DNA of 64,000 nucleotides, taken from Cyclobacterium marinum DSM 745. Its GTDB lineage: Bacteria > Bacteroidota > Bacteroidia > Cytophagales > Cyclobacteriaceae. The notes under the pieces were generated by a model. The model saw only the letters and a list, made by a program, of their open reading frames with translations, did no database searches and was not told the origin of the DNA. Both the position numbers and the translations under genes were made by a program. Positions 55,935 to 64,000 of this stretch are shown in pieces. The stretch lies in contig NC_015914.1 in NCBI RefSeq assembly GCF_000222485.1, positions 3,454,001-3,518,000 of the forward strand, read 5' to 3'. How positions within the stretch are numbered: position 1 is the stretch's first letter; the number at the start of each line of letters is the position of its first letter.

Positions 55935-56222
55935 TTTTTTTATTGGTTTTATCCTAGACGAAGCTTAAAAAGGTTTTGTTGAGGTTATTATTAAAAATAA
56001 ATAGGGTTTTCTTTTCCACTTTTTACCTTTACATCATTTCCTTTGGAAATTGTTTCCTAAAAAGATGTTAATTTAAACCAATCCATGCTTTGGCTGTAAA
56101 AAAGATATGGGTAGATAGCTTTTACATGATCACAACTGAATCGCTTGCTGGATATCGAATTAGCAATGTAGCCTGGTGTGAGCTATAGAGTGAGAAACAT
56201 TTTTATTTTAAATTTATAACGA

Positions 56223-57620
56223 ATGCATTTACTGAAGAACACCCTATTGTTAATACTCTTGATTTTATCAATGGCCTTTCAATCCATATATGCACAGCAA
56301 ATCAACAATGGGGATAGGCCAAACATTGTTTTTATTATGGCAGATGATTTGGGCTATGGTGATTTAGGCGTTTATGGTCAAGAATTGATCCAAACACCAA
56401 ATATAGATGCCTTAGCTAAGGAAGGTATGGTATTTAGTCAAGCCTATGCCGGGGGACCGGTATGTACCTCCTCCAGATATGTACTGATGACCGGCTTGCA
56501 CAACGGGCATACAGTAGCCAGAGACAATGTGCCACATTATCCAACTTATCTTCAGGAAGAAGATATTACCCTAGCCATGGTCTTAAAAGAAGCCGGCTAC
56601 CGTACAGGAGGCGTAGGGAAATGGTCATTAGGAGATGCCAATACGGAAGGTCGAGCCACCAATAAAGGCTTTGATACTTGGACAGGTTATTTAAATCAGG
56701 ACCATGCTCATTATTATTATCCCAGTTACTTAGATCATGATGATAGAAAAATTCAATTAACAGATAACCCCATTTTAAGAAACAATTACAGTCATGACAT
56801 TCTCACCAATGCAACTTTAAACTTCATCCGCATGCATAGAAAGGTTCCCTTCTTTTTTTATGCCGCTTACACCAGCCCCCATTTTTCTGCAGCAGAAGAA
56901 GATGAGCATGGGTTGACAGTTCCTTCCACCTACCCCTATACTGAAAAAGATTGGCCTGAAGCTGCCAAAAAATATGCGGCCATGATTTATCGGTTAGACA
57001 AGGATGTGGGAAAAATTGTAAAACTTCTAAATGAGCTTGGGATTAGAGAAAATACCTTAATTATTTTTACTTCAGACAATGGTGGACACAGCAATGTTTG
57101 GGATAAATTCAGGACGAATGGCAAGCTCAAAGGTCATAAGCGGGATTTATACGAAGGAGGGATTAGAGTTCCTTTTATTGCAAGCTGGCCCGGGATCATC
57201 CCCGCCAGTAGGAAATCAGATGCGCTGATAGGCTTTCAGGATATGTTGCCCACCTTTGCCGAAATAGCCAAGGCCCCTGTAAATATAAAAATTGATGGCA
57301 TCTCTGTGGTGGAAGCTTTGAAAGGGAATAACCTTACTGAAAATAACCGTGTGTTTTATTGGGATTTTGGTCATGCCAGAGAGCGATATGATCAGGCAGT
57401 GCGGATGGGTAAATGGAAAGGAATCAGAAGAGGGCAGGGACAACCGATTGAAGTATACAACCTTGCTGATGATTTTTCTGAACAACATAACCTGGCGGAT
57501 GAAAATCCGGAGTTGGTAAAGAAAATGGACAATTTAATGGAAAGCATGGTGATTCCTTCTCCCAGGTATTCAGTCGGGGAAATATATTCAGGAGGTCCCA
57601 TTTGGAAAAAAGACTGGTAA
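56223..57620 (+). CDS. S1-family sulfatase with non-canonical CTSSR active-site motif
   Basis: 465 residues with a signal peptide (LLLILLILSMAFQSIYAQ). Sulfatase fold: RPNIVFIMADDLGYGDLGVYG, then the active-site segment GGPVCTSSRYVLMTG, HNGHTVARDN, GGVGKWSLG, and the second metal site IIFTSDNGG. The usual formylglycine motif is C-x-(P/A)-x-R; here position +2 is Ser83 (TCC at 56469-56471), one base from Pro. Cys81 and Arg85 are kept. FGE- or anSME-type maturases favour Pro/Ala at this site, so maturation efficiency is open. Length and the rest of the fold are normal. It is followed by an inverted repeat and a strong terminator. Confidence 0.9.
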   Translation: MHLLKNTLLLILLILSMAFQSIYAQQINNGDRPNIVFIMADDLGYGDLGVYGQELIQTPNIDALAKEGMVFSQAYAGGPVCTSSRYVLMTGLHNGHTVARDNVPHYPTYLQEEDITLAMVLKEAGYRTGGVGKWSLGDANTEGRATNKGFDTWTGYLNQDHAHYYYPSYLDHDDRKIQLTDNPILRNNYSHDILTNATLNFIRMHRKVPFFFYAAYTSPHFSAAEEDEHGLTVPSTYPYTEKDWPEAAKKYAAMIYRLDKDVGKIVKLLNELGIRENTLIIFTSDNGGHSNVWDKFRTNGKLKGHKRDLYEGGIRVPFIASWPGIIPASRKSDALIGFQDMLPTFAEIAKAPVNIKIDGISVVEALKGNNLTENNRVFYWDFGHARERYDQAVRMGKWKGIRRGQGQPIEVYNLADDFSEQHNLADENPELVKKMDNLMESMVIPSPRYSVGEIYSGGPIWKKDW

Positions 57621-57657
57621 ATGGATGCATTGGATTCAAACGGATGGCCAAGGTTAA

Positions 57658-57689
57658 TTCGTACAAAATCGGACACAAATTTGTACGAA
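57658..57689. other. 10-bp inverted repeat after sulfatase gene
   Basis: TTCGTACAAA (57658-57667) and TTTGTACGAA (57680-57689), perfect arms, 12-nt loop, no T-run directly after. It could be an operator or an mRNA 3'-end structure preceding the terminator at 57720. Confidence 0.4.
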
Positions 57690-57719
57690 ACTGTAGCAGG
57701 AGCTAGGGATCAATTTTCT

Positions 57720-57760
57720 AAAGTCCCTTGAAACCTTATTCAAGGGACTTTATAATTTTT
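57720..57760 (+). terminator. Rho-independent terminator
   Basis: Perfect 13-bp arms AAAGTCCCTTGAA (57720-57732) and TTCAAGGGACTTT (57739-57751), 6-nt loop, followed by ATAATTTTT. Ends the sulfatase transcript. Confidence 0.85.
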
Positions 57761-57808
57761 GGCACTTAATTGGCCTTTATTTTCCCAAAAGAAAAATCAA
57801 TTTAATCC

Positions 57809-58006
57809 ATGAGAATATTTATCGGAATGGTCCTTTGGGCCATCTTGTTGGTCCTTTGCTGGCCTATGGCTCTAATTGTTTTATTGTTGTATCCACTCAT
57901 TTGGCTGATATTATTGCCTTTTCGTTTGCTGGGGTTTGGGGTAACCCTCACCCTTTCCATGATATTGGCCTTGTTCATGTTGCCATTTTCCCTGATGCGG
58001 GCTTAA
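57809..58006 (+). CDS. Very small hydrophobic membrane protein
   Basis: 65 residues, almost entirely hydrophobic with two long spans (FIGMVLWAILLVLCWPMALIVLLLYPLIWLILLPF and VTLTLSMILALFMLPFSL). Short proteins of this look are common in Bacteroidota; function unknown. Its TAA stop abuts the stop codon of the convergent sodium/solute symporter gene with no base between (58006/58007). Confidence 0.65.
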   Translation: MRIFIGMVLWAILLVLCWPMALIVLLLYPLIWLILLPFRLLGFGVTLTLSMILALFMLPFSLMRA

Positions 58007-59443
58007 TTACCTTTTACTCGCAAGGAGCAACCCGATATAGGTAATCGCAGCGTTAACCAATAAGATTTCAAAGCCAAACTGAAAACCATTGAACCAATTG
58101 GCAGCATTCCAGTCCAAGATAAAAGAAAGGACAGGACTTAAAAGACAGATATAGGGCACCCACTTGTCCCTGATGGTAAATTTATTGCTAAGCCCAAAGG
58201 CAAATAGACCAAGCAAAGGCCCATAGGTAAAACCTGCTGCCTTGAATACGGCGCTTACTACACTTCTGTCATTTACCTCATTGAAAGCGACTATGGTTAA
58301 GAATACCAAGAAAGTAAACCCGATATGAATCCATCGTCTGGTTTTGTCCTGATCGATGTTTGTGCGTTCAGGAAGATTGACAATGTCTATACAAAAAGAG
58401 GTGGTCAAGGCTGTTAAAGCTGAATCGGCACTAGAGAAAGCGGCTGCCGTAATGCCCAATAAAAAGACAACCCCTGCCAAGGTTCCAAAGTGATTTAATG
58501 CCAAGTAAGGGAACAGTTCATCTGTAGCCTTTGGCAGATCAATGCCATTGATTTCGGCATAATGATAAAGCAAAACCCCCAAACTAAGAAAGAGTAGATT
58601 TGATACAAAAAAGGTGATGGAAAACCAGAAGATGTTTTTTTGGGCATCTTTTTTATTGCGACAGGTCAGGTTCTTTTGCATGACATTTTGATCCAAACCA
58701 TTCATGGCAATGGTAATAAAAATACCTCCTGCGAACATTTTGAAGAAATTTTGACTAGAATTGCCTCCCCAAACAAAGATGGAGGACAAGTCGCTTTCAC
58801 CAACCACAGCTAATAATTCAGCTGTGCTTTTGTCCAGGTGTTTGCCTATCACCACAATGGTTATGACCACCGCCAAAAGCAAAAAGATGGTTTGTAAGGT
58901 ATCTGTCCATACAATAGTCTTGATGCCACTCTTATATGTATATAGCCAAATCAACACCATGGTGGTCAATACAGACGCGTAAAATGGAATGTCGAAAGCG
59001 TCAAAGAAAGCAAGCTGTAAAACTGTAGCTGCTAAGAATAGCCTGAAAGAGGCCCCTATTGTTTGGCTGATAAGAAAGATGGTAGCCCCGGATAGATAAG
59101 CTTTTTGCCCGAATCTTGTTTTGAGATATTCGTAGATTGATATCAGGTTTAATTTATAAAAGAGAGGAATCAGTACCAAGCCAATGACGGCATAGCCAAC
59201 CATATTTCCCATTACAAATTGTAAATAAGCCCAGTGGGTGTTGCCTACCTCCCCGGGCACGGAGATAAAGGTAACTCCCGATAAGGCAGCGCCCACCATG
59301 CCGAAGGCCACCAAGAACCATGGGGATTCCCTGTTTCCGGTATAGAAAGTTTGGCTATCAGATTTGAGTGAGGTGAGGTAACTTATCAATAATAAAAGTG
59401 CAAAATAAATGGCGATCACACCAAAAACGAGCAATGGACTCAT
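58007..59443 (-). CDS. Sodium/solute symporter (SSS family)
   Basis: 478 residues, about 13 membrane spans. SSS features: the start SPLLVFGVIAIYFALLLLISY, FYTGNRESPWFLVAFGMVGAALSGVTFISVPG, NGLDQNVMQKNLTCRNKKDAQKN and GITAAAFSSADSALTALTTSFCIDI. The last resembles the sodium-site helix of SGLT/PutP-type carriers. The substrate is unknown. It is divergently transcribed from the GH3/beta-lactamase fusion gene, with about 115 bp between the two starts. A shared control region and uptake of a sugar released by that enzyme are plausible, by inference. Confidence 0.9.
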   Translation of the reverse strand: MSPLLVFGVIAIYFALLLLISYLTSLKSDSQTFYTGNRESPWFLVAFGMVGAALSGVTFISVPGEVGNTHWAYLQFVMGNMVGYAVIGLVLIPLFYKLNLISIYEYLKTRFGQKAYLSGATIFLISQTIGASFRLFLAATVLQLAFFDAFDIPFYASVLTTMVLIWLYTYKSGIKTIVWTDTLQTIFLLLAVVITIVVIGKHLDKSTAELLAVVGESDLSSIFVWGGNSSQNFFKMFAGGIFITIAMNGLDQNVMQKNLTCRNKKDAQKNIFWFSITFFVSNLLFLSLGVLLYHYAEINGIDLPKATDELFPYLALNHFGTLAGVVFLLGITAAAFSSADSALTALTTSFCIDIVNLPERTNIDQDKTRRWIHIGFTFLVFLTIVAFNEVNDRSVVSAVFKAAGFTYGPLLGLFAFGLSNKFTIRDKWVPYICLLSPVLSFILDWNAANWFNGFQFGFEILLVNAAITYIGLLLASKR

Positions 59444-59558
59444 GGTTCTCTTTTTAAAATATATTTTTTATTCCCAATGATAGGCATTTTCTTTAAATCA
59501 TTTTAATGAGAAGCCACAAATTTGGTATCTTTCAATCGAATTTGAATTGTTTGAAAGT

Positions 59559-62500
59559 ATGGCCAATTTTATTGTGAATACCGAAAGTTTTGATGTCGGG
59601 AGACATCTTTACCCGTCTCTAATAGATTTAGCAAAAAAAGGATTGCTTACATTGATTTTGCTTTCCTTTAATTTTGTCTCGCTTTTTGCACAACAAGATC
59701 CCCCTTTTTTAGCAGAAAAATATGAGCATTGGGCAGATTCAGTTTTGGCTACCTTAAGTCAAGAAGAACGTATTGCCCAACTAATTATGATTCCTGCCTA
59801 TTCCAATAAGGACAAGGTACATGTGGATTCAATTGCAGGTTTGGTAAGGGATTATGGTGTTGGAGGAATTATCTTTTTTCAAGGTGGGCCTGTTCGGCAA
59901 GCACAAATGATCAATAAATTTCAAAAACTTTCCAAGGTGCCATTAATGATAAGTCTGGATGGTGAATGGGGACTTAAAATGCGTTTGGACAGTACGGTTC
60001 GATTTCCTTATCAAATGGCTTTGGGAGGAATAACAGACGAAAGCCTGATTTATGAAATGGGGGCAGAAGTGGCCCGTCAAGCAAAAAGAGCCGGCATCAA
60101 TGTTAATTTTGCCCCGGTTGTGGATGTCAACAACAATGCAAACAATCCCGTAATTGGCTTTCGTGCCTTTGGAGAGGAAAAGGAAAATGTGACCAACAAA
60201 TCCTTAGCCTATATGAAAGGCATGCAAGACAATGGTATTTTGGCTTCGGCCAAGCATTTTCCAGGGCACGGAGATACAAATGTAGATTCGCATTATGGAC
60301 TTCCTGTGCTCCATTTCTCAAAAAAGCGACTAAAAGAATTGGAGTTGTATCCTTTTCAGCAATTAATGGATCAGGGATTGGGCAGTGTAATGGTTGCTCA
60401 TATGGAAATTCCCGTACTTGATAGCGCAATAAACAGCCCCTCTAGTCTTTCCAAACCTATTGTTACAGACTTATTGAAAGATGAGATGGGCTACAAAGGG
60501 TTGATTTTTACAGATGCTTTAAATATGCAGGCCGTAGCAAAATATTACCCTCCGGGAAAGGTAGATGCCAAAGCCCTTTTGGCAGGGAATGACATGCTAT
60601 TGAATACCATGAATGTGCCTGCTGCCATTGCAGAAATCAAAGCTGCCTTAGCAAGAGGAGAAATTAGCCAAGAGGAAATTGATAGAAGGGTATTAAAGGT
60701 ATTGAAAGCTAAAGCTTGGCTGGGACTCGACCAATGGACACCTGTAGAAACCGATCATTTGATTGCTGATTTGAACAATTCTTCAGCCATTTTTTTAGCG
60801 GAGCGTTTGACAAAAGCCTCCCTTACATTGCTTAAGAATGATGAAAATGTATTGCCGGTAAAAGGACTAGAAAACACGAAAATTGCAAGTTTATCCATTG
60901 GTGCCAATCAACGAACTGAATTTCAGCACAGACTTGAAAGGTACAGTCCCATGGATCATTTCGTATTTCCTAAAGATGGGAATGTGAATGACATCATTGC
61001 CTTAAAAGAAAACCTTGCTAGTCATCAATTGATATTGGTAGGTATTCATGGACTTGGAATTAGGGAAGGAAATAACAATTTTGGAATTAGTCCTGAAATG
61101 GTGACTTTATTGAGAACCCTTATGGATAGCCATACCGTAATTGTAAGTGTTTTTGGTAATGTTTATAGCCTGGGAAAAATTCGGGGATTGGAAAATGCGG
61201 CAGGGGTTATTGCGGCCTACCAAGAAACCTCCCTTACCCAAGATCTAACGGCTCAAATGATATTTGGAGGAATAGGTGCTCAAGGGAAATTGCCTGTTAC
61301 CATCAATTCATTTTTTAAGCGCGGTGATGGATTAAAGTTGGAAGGAGGCATTCGGATGGCTTACACATCACCTGAGGGAGTTGGTTTGTCTACAGAGGAT
61401 CTGACCGGAATCGATTCGATCATGCAACAAGCCATAAAAGGAAAGGCCATACCCGGAGGTCAGCTCCTTGTGGCCAAAAGTGGTAAAGTATTTTATCACA
61501 AAGCATTTGGCTACCATACCTATGACTCCTTAAAAGTGGTGAAGCTGGATGATTTATATGACCTTGCCTCGGTGACCAAAATTAGTACCTCTTTGGCAGC
61601 ATTTATGCACTTGAAAGGTCTGGGTAAGTTTGATGAAAACATAACCCTAGGGCATTATTTGCCTGCAGCAAAGGGAACCAATAAGGAGAATTTGAAATAC
61701 AAAGATATATTGACGCATCAGGCTAGGTTGCGTTCATGGATCCCCTTTTGGATGTCCACAGTCAAGAAAAATGGGAATTTCAAATGGTTTACCATGAAGA
61801 AGGATTCTTCAAAGAGGTTTCCCATTAAGGTTGCCGATAGCTTGTACATCCACCGCAATTATGCGCGAAAAATCTACAAAGAAATATTCTCTTCACCTTT
61901 AAATGCTGAACCGGGATATGTTTATAGTGATTTGTCATTTATTCTAGCCCCAAAGGTAGTGGAAGAGATCACCGGTGAATCATTTTATAATTATTTAGAA
62001 GATAACCTTTACAAGCCCTTAGGTGCAGGGACGCTTACTTTTAATCCTTATTTAAATTTTGAGTTGGATCGGATCGTCCCTACAGAGTATGATTCTGCTT
62101 TCAGGAAGCAACTTTTACATGGAATGGTCCATGATGAAGGTGCAGCAATGCTCGGGGGGGTGAGTGGACATGCCGGCTTGTTTGGCACAGCCAACGATGT
62201 GGCCAAGCTGATGCACTTGTACCTTTATGACGGTTTGTACGCGGAGGAACAGTTAATTGCTTCAGGTGTGGTTCATGAATATGGCAAATGTGTGTATTGT
62301 GAAAAAGGGAATTACAGAGGCATGGGCTTTGACCGTCCCAATAAACCAGGCGATCCAAATGGAAATGCAGCGCCTAGTGTTTCGGAAAAAAGTTTTGGGC
62401 ATTCCGGCTTTACCGGCACCTATACATGGATAGATCCGGAAAATGAAATCGTATACGTATTTCTTTCCAACAGGGTCCACCCAACAAGGGAAAATCGAAA

Positions 62501-62576
62501 TATTTATAAATTAAATGTGCGTACAAATATATTAGAAGAAGTCTATAAGGCGATGGAAAAAGCAAACAATAGATAG
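59559..62576 (+). CDS. GH3 N-acetylglucosaminidase-like / class C beta-lactamase-like fusion
   Basis: 1005 residues from the ATG at 59559 (TTG at 59547 is an alternative). A hydrophobic segment near 35-45 (LLTLILLSFNFVSLFAQ) is the likely signal peptide after an unusually long N-region. The GH3 domain (about 60-410) has the NagZ-type loop KHFPGHGDTNVDSHYGLP and the nucleophile Asp in IFTDALNM. A GH3 C-terminal domain follows (about 420-590). The last ~400 residues form a serine beta-lactamase/esterase-like domain with SVTK (SxxK), YSD (YxN-like) and HSGFTGT. Such fusions are known in Bacteroidota and are linked to peptidoglycan turnover. All expected active-site residues appear present. Confidence 0.9.
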   Translation: MANFIVNTESFDVGRHLYPSLIDLAKKGLLTLILLSFNFVSLFAQQDPPFLAEKYEHWADSVLATLSQEERIAQLIMIPAYSNKDKVHVDSIAGLVRDYGVGGIIFFQGGPVRQAQMINKFQKLSKVPLMISLDGEWGLKMRLDSTVRFPYQMALGGITDESLIYEMGAEVARQAKRAGINVNFAPVVDVNNNANNPVIGFRAFGEEKENVTNKSLAYMKGMQDNGILASAKHFPGHGDTNVDSHYGLPVLHFSKKRLKELELYPFQQLMDQGLGSVMVAHMEIPVLDSAINSPSSLSKPIVTDLLKDEMGYKGLIFTDALNMQAVAKYYPPGKVDAKALLAGNDMLLNTMNVPAAIAEIKAALARGEISQEEIDRRVLKVLKAKAWLGLDQWTPVETDHLIADLNNSSAIFLAERLTKASLTLLKNDENVLPVKGLENTKIASLSIGANQRTEFQHRLERYSPMDHFVFPKDGNVNDIIALKENLASHQLILVGIHGLGIREGNNNFGISPEMVTLLRTLMDSHTVIVSVFGNVYSLGKIRGLENAAGVIAAYQETSLTQDLTAQMIFGGIGAQGKLPVTINSFFKRGDGLKLEGGIRMAYTSPEGVGLSTEDLTGIDSIMQQAIKGKAIPGGQLLVAKSGKVFYHKAFGYHTYDSLKVVKLDDLYDLASVTKISTSLAAFMHLKGLGKFDENITLGHYLPAAKGTNKENLKYKDILTHQARLRSWIPFWMSTVKKNGNFKWFTMKKDSSKRFPIKVADSLYIHRNYARKIYKEIFSSPLNAEPGYVYSDLSFILAPKVVEEITGESFYNYLEDNLYKPLGAGTLTFNPYLNFELDRIVPTEYDSAFRKQLLHGMVHDEGAAMLGGVSGHAGLFGTANDVAKLMHLYLYDGLYAEEQLIASGVVHEYGKCVYCEKGNYRGMGFDRPNKPGDPNGNAAPSVSEKSFGHSGFTGTYTWIDPENEIVYVFLSNRVHPTRENRNIYKLNVRTNILEEVYKAMEKANNR

Positions 62577-62765
62577 TAGTTTAACACAGATTACAAATAA
62601 CAGACGCCTTAATAACAGCTGAGATGTAAGCCATTCAAGGGCTTGTTCCTAAAGGGAGGCTTTATCTGCTATGGTTTGGTAGAAAAGGTAAGTTGTTCAG
62701 CAATGAAAATGACCTAAAGGTTTGAATAGGTGAATAGGAAATTCTACCGTGCCCAATCGTCCGGT

Positions 62766-63173
62766 TTAATATTCACCTTCTAATATCTTTTTCTTAAGAT
62801 TTTTTACTTTGTCTAAAGTGAGGGGCTTGACAATATAATCGCTAACATGCGCATATTTTTTGGCTTTGTCCATTTCTTCTTTGTTTATGGAAGAAGAAAT
62901 CACAAAGATTTTTATGGGATGATCCAAAGAAACCTCTCCTATTTTATCTAATAATTGCCAGCCATTCATCAGTGGCATATTGATATCTGTAAGGATGACA
63001 TCAGGAACGGGCTCATTGTTTTCAACCCTCTGGCGAAAGTCTTCCCACGCTTCTTCGCCATTTAAGAAAAAAAGTGCCTGACTGGTAAAAGCAGTTATTT
63101 CAATAATTTTTTTGGTTCCAAAATTATAAAGTGGATCATCATCCACTATGTAAGTTAGCCCTATCTCACTCAT
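62766..63173 (-). CDS. Single-domain response regulator
   Basis: 135 residues, only a receiver domain. Acidic pair in YIVDDDPLY (residues 11-13), phosphorylation site Asp63 in VILTDINMP, SSS switch (about 93-95) and Lys116 in DYIVKPLT. No output domain, so it acts by protein interaction, like CheY-type regulators, or in a phosphorelay. No kinase gene is adjacent; the nearest candidate is the ATPase-less multi-PAS protein at 46010, which would need another kinase. Confidence 0.92.
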   Translation of the reverse strand: MSEIGLTYIVDDDPLYNFGTKKIIEITAFTSQALFFLNGEEAWEDFRQRVENNEPVPDVILTDINMPLMNGWQLLDKIGEVSLDHPIKIFVISSSINKEEMDKAKKYAHVSDYIVKPLTLDKVKNLKKKILEGEY

Positions 63174-63623
63174 AAAAGTTGGTTTTTAATTGAAACATAG
63201 ATGGAGAATAGGGATTTCATATAGTCTATCACTAATTAAACCTTTAAATACTATTAAACAATGCTTAAGGAGTCAAAACTCCATGAAATCAGTTAACTAT
63301 TAGTTGTTACCTTTTGGGCCACAATGGTAAAGAACTGAATATTCTCTTTTTGGCATACCTAAAAAAATACAATTAGATTACCAAAGTTAAATTTAAATCA
63401 TTTAATTTAATTTTTTTTATAATTGGATTTAATTTTTCCTAAATTGAAGACAAAGATCTGCTTATAATTGTATAATTAAGTTTAAAATGTGTTGAATCCA
63501 AGTTTGATTTTTTAGGGTTTGACCAAATCACTAGGAACATATTTCCCTATCTCAGGGCATTTTTGGTTTTTTTCATTTACTTTACAATATTGTAAATACT
63601 ACCACCTAAATACAAACCTTTCT
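63174..63623. other. Divergent intergenic region between response regulator and Dabb lipoprotein genes
   Basis: 450 bp, AT-rich with no gene. It should carry promoters for both directions. The one clear motif is the palindrome at 63581-63596. Confidence 0.5.
63581..63596. promoter_or_regulatory. Perfect 16-bp palindrome, operator-like
   Basis: TTTACAATATTGTAAA is fully self-complementary. It lies 27 bp before the start codon of the Dabb lipoprotein gene, where a repressor dimer could block transcription or translation start. The binding protein is unknown. Confidence 0.45.
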
Positions 63624-64000
63624 ATGAAACCATTATTTTCAATTGCGGTAATATTATTGTTAGCTGTTGGCTGTCAGCCAGGAGGAAATGTAGAAACAAG
63701 TGAAGAATTAAAAGATATGAAAAACACTGTAAGCCCTGATAAACCACTTTTAAGACATGTGGTCCTTTTTTCTTTTAAAGAGGAATCAAGTCCATCTGAT
63801 ATTGCGAAAGTTGAAGAAGCATTTATTGGGCTTCAAAATGAAATTCCGCAGATAGTAGCTTTTGAATGGGGAACCAACAATAGTCCTGAAGGATTAAACA
63901 AAGGGCTGACCCACTGTTTTTTACTCACTTTTGAAAGTGAAGAAGATAGAGATGCTTATTTGCCTCATCCGGCACACAAAGCCTTTGGAGATGTGCTAAG
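63624..64000 (+). CDS. Dabb-family lipoprotein (3' end outside window)
   Basis: 125 codons visible, open to the window end. Type II signal peptide MKPLFSIAVILLLAVGC. After a short linker the sequence LLRHVVLFSFKEESSPSDIAKVEEAFIGL, VAFEWGTNNSPEGLNKGLTHCFLLTFESEEDRDAYLPHPAHKAF is a typical stress-responsive alpha/beta barrel (Dabb) domain, which forms dimers. Some Dabb proteins catalyse ring or polyketide reactions, but most are of unknown function; a lipoprotein version would act in the periplasm. A 16-bp palindrome lies just upstream. Confidence 0.85.
   Translation, partial: MKPLFSIAVILLLAVGCQPGGNVETSEELKDMKNTVSPDKPLLRHVVLFSFKEESSPSDIAKVEEAFIGLQNEIPQIVAFEWGTNNSPEGLNKGLTHCFLLTFESEEDRDAYLPHPAHKAFGDVL

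Overview
The window looks like chromosomal DNA of a low-GC marine-type Bacteroidota, probably Cytophagales/Cyclobacteriaceae. This is inferred from FecR/SusC/SusD machinery with an STN domain, many type II signal peptides, several sulfatases, RHS genes of the DUF6443 type, a 6-bladed beta-propeller lipoprotein with a small exported peptide, and GH3/beta-lactamase fusions. No rRNA, tRNA or CRISPR array was seen.

Layout. (1) 1-13.7 kb: a FecR anti-sigma factor (5' cut), a SusC receptor with a signalling STN domain and a SusD-like lipoprotein. They are followed by an exported CocE/NonD hydrolase, an exported RidA-like protein, a BASS-type transporter, an exported gamma-glutamyltranspeptidase and a Tat-exported protein of unknown function. 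Together they look like a nutrient-uptake locus for something other than a plain glycan, perhaps peptide- or amide-like. (2) 14.1-20.5 kb: two S1-type sulfatases, a PH-domain protein, and a lipoprotein esterase whose DNA is visibly richer in G+C. (3) 20.8-36.5 kb: a polymorphic-toxin (RHS) locus. An apparent operon holds a large secreted companion protein, a lipocalin-like protein, a 1520-residue RHS protein and an overlapping lipoprotein that may be its immunity protein. Downstream are three displaced RHS 3' ends. Two carry glycine-rich, probably membrane-active tips, each followed by a related multi-spanning membrane protein (candidate immunity). One of these is frameshifted in a run of seven G. 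The third has two in-frame stops. A decayed IS21-type element (istA with a nonsense codon and a likely lost catalytic Asp) sits at the first displaced cassette.

(4) 36.8-46 kb: a repeat-rich accessory region. It has a small Gly/Cys-containing exported peptide gene separated from a beta-propeller lipoprotein gene by a perfect 20-bp inverted repeat, a stand-alone SIR2-like protein (possible anti-phage NADase), a ParD/ParE-type toxin-antitoxin pair and its decayed second copy, a TPR protein, and at least three families of dispersed non-coding repeats, one with a tandem duplication of about 334 bp. (5) 46-64 kb: mostly ordinary genes. These are a multi-PAS/GAF protein ending in a histidine-kinase dimerisation segment without an ATPase domain, a GltS-like symporter, an esterase, a DUF3857/transglutaminase membrane protein, a sulfatase with an unusual active-site motif (CTSSR), a sodium/solute symporter divergent from a NagZ-like GH3/beta-lactamase fusion, a single-domain response regulator, and the start of a Dabb-family lipoprotein.

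All functional calls come from reading the sequence and motif recall; no database search was run.
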